From CAVDWX01 sp963612735 (lineage in GTDB: Bacteria; Bacillota_I; Bacilli_A; RFN20; CAG-826): a stretch of 12,394 nucleotides of DNA. The stretch covers positions 1-12,394 of the forward strand of contig CAVDWX010000037.1 in NCBI GenBank assembly GCA_963612735.1. Reading direction: 5' to 3'. The notes beneath the pieces were generated by a model that worked only from the letters and a program-made list of their open reading frames with translations, made no database searches and had not been told where the DNA came from. A program made the translations under genes and the position numbers. Below, one piece after another: positions 1 to 5,740 of this stretch (position 1 is the first letter of the stretch; the number at the start of each line of letters is the position of its first letter).

Positions 1-1407
1 CAATATTAAAGCGGTTTGTAAATAATTCTTTTTAAAAGGAATGAGTTTTAAAACTTCAAAGAAAAGCCAAGTAATAAAGAAATATAAAAGTCCAAATAAT
101 CTCCACGCAAATTGACATTTTCGATACATCGAAGGCATGATATACCAAATGTTTTTAGTAAAGATGAGAAGAAGCAAAATAAGTATTGATATAAATAAAA
201 ATATAAAGGGTTTGAAATCGATATTTTTAAAGCTAAATTTTATATTTTTCTCTTGGCTAAAATCAATATAGATATAGCTGATATAAAACGTTATTAAAGC
301 AAAAATAGATAAGTAAGAAAAAACAATTGCTAAGCTTGGAATAAATGCAATTAATAAGATTATTCCATACCTTATGTAGCGATTTATCTTCTTTCTTTTT
401 AATAAGAAGTGATCGAGCACAATAGCGATTATGAGCGATAAAATGATAATTATTAACGAAATATAGATTGTAATAATACCGAATTTAGGAGCGTATTTTC
501 CACTACTAATTTGTTCATTGATATATTGAATATTAAAAAATCCTGAATACCAATAAGAACTATTTGTGGAATTAATAACAAAATTAATATCGGTATGTTC
601 GTAAGTATCATTTGAAACAATATATAGATTAGTTCGTTGATAATATAAAGCAGGTAGTAAATAAAAGAAAGCCATCAAAAAGATACTGATTAAAGATAAT
701 GAAAGATAAATAGCTCTTTTTTTATCTTTAAATCGAGTCATAATAATTCGAATATTGCATAACAAATATATAAATGCAAATGTTGCGGTGACTAAAGTGG
801 TAAAGGCGTGAGATAAGCATAATAAAGTAGAAGAAATTATTAAATAAAGATATGGACCAATCTTAAATTCATCATCGTTAATAATCCTTATTAGCCCATA
901 AAAAACAGAAGGAATAAGGGAAATCGCAACGACCTCAGCAAAAGCAAAACGGCATAAAGCGCAAAACACTAAATAAGGTAAAAAGATATAAAATATCGTT
1001 CCAATTAAGGCTTTGTAACTATTTTTATTGATATATCTACCGATGAAAAAAGTAGATATATTTCCGCTTAAAATGAATATAAACATCACTATTTTTATAG
1101 CCACTAGTTCATTGATACTAAATAAATAAGAAATAGTCGCAGCGCTATAATGGGATAATGGTCCATAATATCCATAAGCAAAATAACCAAATTGTCCCAT
1201 CGTAATATGATTGGGCTTAATAAAAAAGGAGCCCTTTTTAAAACCGTAAACTAAATCATAAACTTGAGAAGAATGAAATGAGATATCATCTCCTGGATAT
1301 GTTCCTTTATTAAACAAAAGATATAATGAAAAAATAGTAGCGATGCTAACGATTAATAAGGGAATGAAATAATTAATAATCCATTTCTTCGTCGATAAAT
1401 TTGACAT
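1..1407 (-). CDS. Polytopic GT-C/PTPS-related-type membrane protein (partial, C-terminus beyond window edge)
   Basis: An open frame of 469 codons runs from the ATG at 1407 to the left edge with no stop, so the C-terminus lies outside. The protein is very hydrophobic: one membrane segment at residues 11-32, then about nine or ten more up to the edge. The first extracytoplasmic loop has an acidic pair followed by a histidine (PGDDISFH, residues 38-45) and an aromatic GYFAYGYYGPLSHYS stretch (74-88). Near residue 432 is QFAWRL. An acidic pair in the first loop, a GYG-like loop and a late QFPWR-like motif are what I know from Gram-positive GT-C-fold membrane proteins annotated 'PTPS-related' (Pfam PF10131) or YfhO-like, some linked to sugar transfer from lipid carriers onto envelope polymers. 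The substrate cannot be read from sequence. There is no Shine-Dalgarno; a -10 box lies 6 nt before the ATG. The reading frame is certain, the family likely, the function unknown. Confidence 0.8.
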   Translation of the reverse strand, partial: MSNLSTKKWIINYFIPLLIVSIATIFSLYLLFNKGTYPGDDISFHSSQVYDLVYGFKKGSFFIKPNHITMGQFGYFAYGYYGPLSHYSAATISYLFSINELVAIKIVMFIFILSGNISTFFIGRYINKNSYKALIGTIFYIFLPYLVFCALCRFAFAEVVAISLIPSVFYGLIRIINDDEFKIGPYLYLIISSTLLCLSHAFTTLVTATFAFIYLLCNIRIIMTRFKDKKRAIYLSLSLISIFLMAFFYLLPALYYQRTNLYIVSNDTYEHTDINFVINSTNSSYWYSGFFNIQYINEQISSGKYAPKFGIITIYISLIIIILSLIIAIVLDHFLLKRKKINRYIRYGIILLIAFIPSLAIVFSYLSIFALITFYISYIYIDFSQEKNIKFSFKNIDFKPFIFLFISILILLLLIFTKNIWYIMPSMYRKCQFAWRLFGLLYFFITWLFFEVLKLIPFKKNYLQTALIL

Positions 1408-1413
1408 GCAATT

Positions 1414-1419
1414 ATTCTA
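1414..1419 (-). promoter_or_regulatory. -10 box of GT-C gene promoter; predicted leaderless start
   Basis: Read on the minus strand this is TAGAAT, five of six matches to TATAAT. Exactly six bases (AATTGC) separate it from the ATG at 1407, so the expected transcription start is the A of the start codon. No purine-rich ribosome site lies in the 25 bases upstream. The -35 region 17 bp further up (TAGTTT) is a poor match. The same spacing occurs at the divergent rsmF gene and at ftsK. Confidence 0.5.
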
Positions 1420-1451
1420 AAACATAGTTTTAAATAAAACTACATTTATCT

Positions 1452-1463
1452 ACGCAAGTGCGT
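1452..1463. promoter_or_regulatory. Perfect 12-bp dyad in the divergent promoter region (possible operator)
   Basis: ACGCA-AG-TGCGT is a perfect inverted repeat of 5-bp arms with a 2-bp centre. It is the only GC-rich patch in an otherwise very AT-rich 78-bp divergent intergenic region. It overlaps the -35 position of the rsmF promoter and lies about 10 bp upstream of the -35 position of the opposite promoter, so a bound regulator could act on both genes. This is inference from position and symmetry; a short dyad can arise by chance, and the pentamer also occurs inside genes of this window. Confidence 0.25.
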
Positions 1464-1473
1464 TATTTATGAC

Positions 1474-1479
1474 TATAAT
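1474..1479 (+). promoter_or_regulatory. Consensus -10 box of rsmF promoter; predicted leaderless start
   Basis: A perfect TATAAT is followed by six bases (TTAGCT) and then the ATG at 1486. Standard sigma-A geometry puts transcription start at the A of that ATG, so the mRNA would have no 5' leader. There is no Shine-Dalgarno in the preceding bases. The -35 hexamer at 17-bp spacing (TACGCA, 1451-1456) is weak and overlaps the dyad ACGCA-AG-TGCGT. Confidence 0.6.
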
Positions 1480-1485
1480 TTAGCT

Positions 1486-2781
1486 ATGGATTTTTTAAGA
1501 CATCTTCAAAAATATTTAAGTGAAGAAACTATCGCTAAATTAAGTACTTCTTTACTCGAAAAAGAAAAGAAAGCGCTCTTATTAAATACGAATAAAATGA
1601 ATGAAGAACTACTCTTATCTTTATTTCCTCATTTGATTCAACATCCACTAGTTAAAAACGCTTATCTATATGATAAAGATGAATACGATTTAGGAAAAAG
1701 CATATATCACGAATTAGGGTGCTTTTATATTCAAGAACCAAGCGCTATGCTACCTGCTTATTTATTAGGTCATATTGAAAATGGACTAATTTTAGATATG
1801 TGTGCGGCACCCGGAGGGAAAAGTATCGGTGTTTCCTTATCTAATCAAAATAGCGTTATCATCTCTAATGATTTATCTAATAGTAGGTGTCAAATACTTT
1901 TATCTAATATTGAGCGCTTAGGATGCTCGAATATCGTTGTTACTAATAATGATTTTTCCACTATTTATCCTAATTTTCTTGAAAAATTTGATTCGATTAT
2001 TTTAGATGCTCCTTGTTCTGGAAGCGGCATGTTTAGAAAAAATAATCACTACATGGAAGAGGATTGGTCGTATTCTAAAGTTGTTAAATGTGCTTCTATT
2101 CAAAAAGAATTAATTTTAATAGCGTATAAAATGCTTAAAAAAGGTGGAACCTTATGTTATTCTACATGCTCTTTTTCATATGAAGAAGACGAAGAAGTTG
2201 TTTCTTTTTTATTGGCAAATAGCGATGCTAATTTACTTCCTATCTCTCATTCTGATTTATATTATGTTGATAAGTCTAAAATAGGAATTCATCTTTTCCC
2301 TTATTTATTTCCAGGAGAAGGACAATATATCGCTTTAATTAAAAAGCCTGGAGAAAGCTTAATAACAAAAAAAGAATATTCTAAATATAAATTTCCTTTT
2401 TTAAAGACAATATCAAGCTATTCATCTTATTCTTTCTTTAATTTTTCTAATTCTATTTTTATGCTTCCATTTGAGATATCCACTAAAGGTTTAAAAATAA
2501 TTAGATACGGCACTAAGGTGGGCGAAATCGATAAAAATTTATTCCATTATGACTATCATTTGTCACATGTAATAAATAATTTCGAGTTTGTTATTGAACT
2601 AAATGATGAGGAAATAGTCAAATATATATCTGGAGAACAATTAAATAAGGTTAATCCATATAAAGGATACGTTTTATTAACTTATCAAAATATACCCATT
2701 GCTTTTGGAAAAAGTGACACTACTGTCATTAAAAACCATTATCCAAAAGGTTTAAGAAAGAAAATTAATATATCTCGTTAA
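1486..2781 (+). CDS. rsmF: RsmF-type 16S rRNA (cytosine-C5)-methyltransferase, NOL1/NOP2/Sun family
   Basis: The 431-residue protein is a complete m5C RNA methyltransferase with an RsmF-type C-terminal domain. An N-terminal helical region (1-70) and a YIQEPSAMLPA segment (81-91) precede the Rossmann catalytic domain. The SAM loop is LDMCAAPGGKS (103-113). Motif IV, DAPCSGSG, holds C177 and motif VI, STCS, holds C228. In this family the motif VI cysteine attacks C6 of cytosine and the motif IV cysteine releases the product. The C-terminus (about 390-425) reads NPYKGYVLL, then PIAFGK, then KNHYPKGLR, which is the RsmF/YebU ending rather than that of RsmB; length also fits RsmF. It probably uses S-adenosylmethionine to methylate 16S rRNA; the exact nucleotide is not readable. 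The start follows a -10 box with no room for a leader. Its 3' end overlaps the opposite-strand plsC gene by 17 bp. Confidence 0.9.
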   Translation: MDFLRHLQKYLSEETIAKLSTSLLEKEKKALLLNTNKMNEELLLSLFPHLIQHPLVKNAYLYDKDEYDLGKSIYHELGCFYIQEPSAMLPAYLLGHIENGLILDMCAAPGGKSIGVSLSNQNSVIISNDLSNSRCQILLSNIERLGCSNIVVTNNDFSTIYPNFLEKFDSIILDAPCSGSGMFRKNNHYMEEDWSYSKVVKCASIQKELILIAYKMLKKGGTLCYSTCSFSYEEDEEVVSFLLANSDANLLPISHSDLYYVDKSKIGIHLFPYLFPGEGQYIALIKKPGESLITKKEYSKYKFPFLKTISSYSSYSFFNFSNSIFMLPFEISTKGLKIIRYGTKVGEIDKNLFHYDYHLSHVINNFEFVIELNDEEIVKYISGEQLNKVNPYKGYVLLTYQNIPIAFGKSDTTVIKNHYPKGLRKKINISR

Positions 2782-3572
2782 AACGATATTTTTTAGTTTT
2801 TAATTTTATGAATTCATTATGAATATAGCTTCTTGCTTCATAAGTAAGAGCTTGTTGAATTCTATCTTGAACTAGTTGAGCTATTTCTTTAGTTGTTTTG
2901 CCTTCATATTCACTTGGCATAATCGGTTTTAAAAATTTAAGATAAACAGGATATTTTTTAAATTGTGGTTTAGTTTTAAAAACTAGGGCAGATCCATATA
3001 TTACNNNNNNNNNNATATATTACCGCTGGGACAAGTGGGACTTTAGCTTTCATTGCAGGTCTAAAAGTACCGTGATGAAATTCTTTAAGTAACATCATTT
3101 GGTCTTTATTTCTAGTTCCTTCTGGAAAGATCAACCAGTTTTTAGTGCCAGACCTTAAATCTTCTTCCATTTTCATCATCACTCTTAAGCTTTGCTTTAA
3201 ATCATTTCTATCGATAAAATCACCAGAAATCGATTTAACACATTTTCCAATAAATGGATATTTTTCACTTTCTTTTTTGGCGATAAAGGCAAATGGTTTA
3301 TCTATAGCAATGAGATAAGCTAAAGCATCATACATCGAAAGATGATTAGAAAAGAAACAGCATGATTCTTGAGGGATATTTTCTAATCCTTCGATATGTA
3401 AATCCGCCTGTAAAGCATCGGATACTTTTTTACATAAATTTGATAATTTTTTATATCTTTTTTCTAACGGATATTTTTTTGTGTTCTTAGAATATGGTCT
3501 CATAAATGAAAAATAAGAGAAAATAATACTTCCACCGACTTTTCCTATTGCTCTTGTATAATGAAACATCAT
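2765..3572 (-). CDS. plsC: 1-acyl-glycerol-3-phosphate acyltransferase (PlsC/LPLAT family), interrupted by an assembly gap
   Basis: This enzyme moves an acyl chain onto lysophosphatidic acid at the inner membrane face, giving phosphatidic acid for phospholipid synthesis. The catalytic block NHLSMYD is at residues 76-82 (H77, D82), a GDFIDR block at 117-122, FPEGTR at 149-154, and VPLVPAVIYG around 178-187. An uninterrupted frame runs from 3572 to the N run at 3005-3014, and a second frame from there to a TAA at 2765-2767. As deposited the two are out of phase. The bases ATATATTAC occur on both sides of the N run (2996-3004 and 3015-3023). Deleting the N run plus one copy joins the frames into a normal-length 262-residue protein, so I read this as one intact gene. 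A second ATG at 3569 is an equally possible start. It follows pulA by 9 nt. Family call strong; acceptor specificity inferred. Confidence 0.85.
2996..3023. other. Assembly gap (10 N) flanked by a 9-bp duplicate: probably a false gap
   Basis: Ten N bases (3005-3014) are bordered on each side by ATATATTAC. This is what results when two contigs whose ends overlap by a few bases are joined with N instead of being merged. Removing 19 bases (the N run and one copy) restores the plsC frame and gives the expected VPAVIYGSALVF sequence through the join. The true sequence is not shown, so a real insertion of other length cannot be excluded. Confidence 0.8.
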
Positions 3573-3577
3573 TAATT

Positions 3578-3583
3578 CCTCCT
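3578..3583 (-). promoter_or_regulatory. plsC Shine-Dalgarno overlapping the pulA stop codon
   Basis: On the minus strand the pulA stop TAG runs directly into the ribosome site as TAGGAGG, so the AGGAGG core shares bases with the stop codon. It lies 5 nt before the ATG at 3572 and 8 nt before the in-frame ATG at 3569; the second spacing is the more usual. The arrangement favours translational coupling of plsC to pulA. Confidence 0.75.
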
Positions 3584-5735
3584 ATTCATTTAAAACTAGT
3601 ACTTCCAAACTAGCGGGATTAACAATCGTGTTTTTGACGTGAATCGTATTGTCACTCACCTCTCCACCCCGAGAAATAAGGACGTTGTAATAGCTTGGTA
3701 GCTCTAAAGTTACTTTTTTATCGGTGGGATTAAAAATAATGATCGCTTCTTTATAAAATCTTTGGTCTTCCATTTCGACATTTTTCATACTCACCAATAA
3801 TAAATTGTTATCTAATCTATTTAAAGAAAGATGTTTATCGATTTCGCTAGGATTAAAAAGCCTAATTCCAGTCGCTTTTTTTCGCATTTTAATCAAGCCT
3901 TTTATACAATTGACCATTTCGAATCTTTTATCCACTAAAGACCAGTCCATATTATTGACTTTAGGAATGTTATAAGTATTATCTAGTCCTCTTTTTGATA
4001 AGCCAATTTCTTGCCCCATATGTAAAAAAGGAACACCCATTGCTAATATCGTTATGGCATTACCCATTTTTACTCGCCTTAATATGGTATCTTCATCTTC
4101 ATAGGAATTGGAAACATTTAATTTATCGAATAAAGTGCCGTTATCGTGACATTCGATATAATTAATACTTTGATTAGCGTTATTAAAACGAGGAGCAATA
4201 CCTCCTAAGGATAGTACAGAGCCACACAACGAATATTCAAAACCATTTAAATAAGATAAATTCCCGCCTATATAACCTCGTTCACTTAGATTAGAAGCAA
4301 ATGTTGGACCTTTGACAAAATCGCGGAATGAATCGTTAAAAAAGGCAATATGTGGCATCTTGCTAGCGTTTTCTGCACAAGCTTTTTCTTCAAAAGGAAG
4401 TTCATAACCCATATTCCATCCTTCCCCATACATCAAAGCATCTTCTTTAATTGATTTAACAATCTCATCGGCTTTATTAATAGTTTCGATATCTAATAAT
4501 CCCATCAAGTCAAATCGATAGCCATCGATATCAAATACTTCAACAAAATATTTGATCGAATCAAGAATTATTTTTTTCACCATATATTTTTCGCTAGCGA
4601 AGTCATCTCCGCATCCACTTGCTTCGGCGATTTGCATATTTCTTTTTCGCCTAAAATAATAATTAGGAACGACTTTTTCAAAAATAGAAGTTTCATAATT
4701 ATAAATATGGTTATAAACAACATCCATAATGACTCGAATATTGTTCTTATGAAGCGTATTCACTAATGTTTTAAATTCTTTTAGTCTTTCCATTGGTATT
4801 TCGGGGTGAAGTGAATAACTTCCTTCAATTCCAAAAAATGTAATTGGATCATATCCCCAGTTATATGTTTTTAAAGTATCGATATCATCAACACCTCTAA
4901 AATCAATAATTGGATTTAATTGAACATGGGTGATACCTAAATATTTTAAATAATCTAAACCACACGGATTTCCTTTATCAGTGGTTCTATTTTCTTCGAT
5001 AAATCCAAGATATTTACCTTTATTGATAATGTTATTATTATTTCCTTCACTAAAATCTCTAATTCCAACTTCATAAATAACACTATCGACATATTGTTTA
5101 ATTTCATATGTTGGTTTGATGTTGCCCATATTTTTAATGGTTTCTATATCTACAACTGCGCTATATAAAGAATTTAATGATGTTCCTTTGCCATAAGGAT
5201 CATTAGTCTCATTTATAACACCAGAATTATTAACGATATATCGATATTTTCGATTGATTAAATCCCCTTTAATAGTTAATCGATAGACTCCTTTTTCACT
5301 TCTTTTCATCAAGATATTAGAAAAGCTCCCATCTTTATTTTCAAGCTTTAAATAGACATCATTCGCTAAAGGAGCCCATAAGGCGAAATTAGTTTCGTCT
5401 TTTTGATAAATTGCTCCTAAATCATCGCCATCATAATTGAATAAATTTTCAAATTCTGGGAAATCGACAAGATTAGAAATATCGAGCATAGTCGAAGGAA
5501 AATCGCTCATTTTGATAGCGTAATGCTTTCCAAAATCTAAATCTTTGGTAAAAGAAAATTCAAAAATAGTGATGTTTGATGTGGAATTTGATTTTAATAA
5601 AGTCAATTTATCAAAATAATAGCCATCTTCTAATAGAGTAAATTTCATTTCGCTTCTTCGTTGAATCGAAGTAAATAGCATGACATTAATCTTTTTAAGA
5701 GAAATTAAATAAGCTTTAATAAATGTGTTTTTCAT
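3582..5735 (-). CDS. pulA: Type I pullulanase (alpha-1,6-glucan debranching enzyme, GH13)
   Basis: This 717-residue enzyme hydrolyses alpha-1,6 branch points in pullulan, glycogen or limit dextrins. There is no signal peptide, so it should act in the cytoplasm on stored or imported glucans. In order: a short N-terminal beta domain (1-95); a CBM48-like domain opening with YDGDDLGAIY (101-110) and FALWAP (117-122); and the GH13 barrel. The barrel has the type I pullulanase signature YNWGYDP (291-297), DVVYNH (338-343), GYRFDLMG with nucleophile D409, GEGW with acid/base E438, and ECHDN with D531. A C-terminal beta domain ends at 717. All catalytic residues are present. I keep the ATG at 5735 because residues 5-20 (FIKAYLISLKKINVML) resemble the usual N-terminal strand of the family; M30 is the alternative. 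The ATG is 5 nt past the ftsK stop with no Shine-Dalgarno, suggesting coupled re-initiation. Confidence 0.93.
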   Translation of the reverse strand: MKNTFIKAYLISLKKINVMLFTSIQRRSEMKFTLLEDGYYFDKLTLLKSNSTSNITIFEFSFTKDLDFGKHYAIKMSDFPSTMLDISNLVDFPEFENLFNYDGDDLGAIYQKDETNFALWAPLANDVYLKLENKDGSFSNILMKRSEKGVYRLTIKGDLINRKYRYIVNNSGVINETNDPYGKGTSLNSLYSAVVDIETIKNMGNIKPTYEIKQYVDSVIYEVGIRDFSEGNNNNIINKGKYLGFIEENRTTDKGNPCGLDYLKYLGITHVQLNPIIDFRGVDDIDTLKTYNWGYDPITFFGIEGSYSLHPEIPMERLKEFKTLVNTLHKNNIRVIMDVVYNHIYNYETSIFEKVVPNYYFRRKRNMQIAEASGCGDDFASEKYMVKKIILDSIKYFVEVFDIDGYRFDLMGLLDIETINKADEIVKSIKEDALMYGEGWNMGYELPFEEKACAENASKMPHIAFFNDSFRDFVKGPTFASNLSERGYIGGNLSYLNGFEYSLCGSVLSLGGIAPRFNNANQSINYIECHDNGTLFDKLNVSNSYEDEDTILRRVKMGNAITILAMGVPFLHMGQEIGLSKRGLDNTYNIPKVNNMDWSLVDKRFEMVNCIKGLIKMRKKATGIRLFNPSEIDKHLSLNRLDNNLLLVSMKNVEMEDQRFYKEAIIIFNPTDKKVTLELPSYYNVLISRGGEVSDNTIHVKNTIVNPASLEVLVLNE

Positions 5736-5740
5736 AATTA

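Noticed and set aside
2768..2796. Small hairpin TCGT-TAAA-ACGA around the rsmF stop, followed by a run of T
   Set aside because: The stem is only 4 bp before a mismatch, too weak to call an intrinsic terminator.
2976..3004. Reading plsC as truncated shortly after the N run
   Set aside because: That ending arises only from counting ten N as real bases; removing the duplicated flank restores the conserved frame to 2765.
5646..5735. Starting pulA at M19 or M30 instead of the ATG at 5735
   Set aside because: Residues 5-20 resemble the normal N-terminal strand of type I pullulanases, and neither internal ATG has a clear Shine-Dalgarno.
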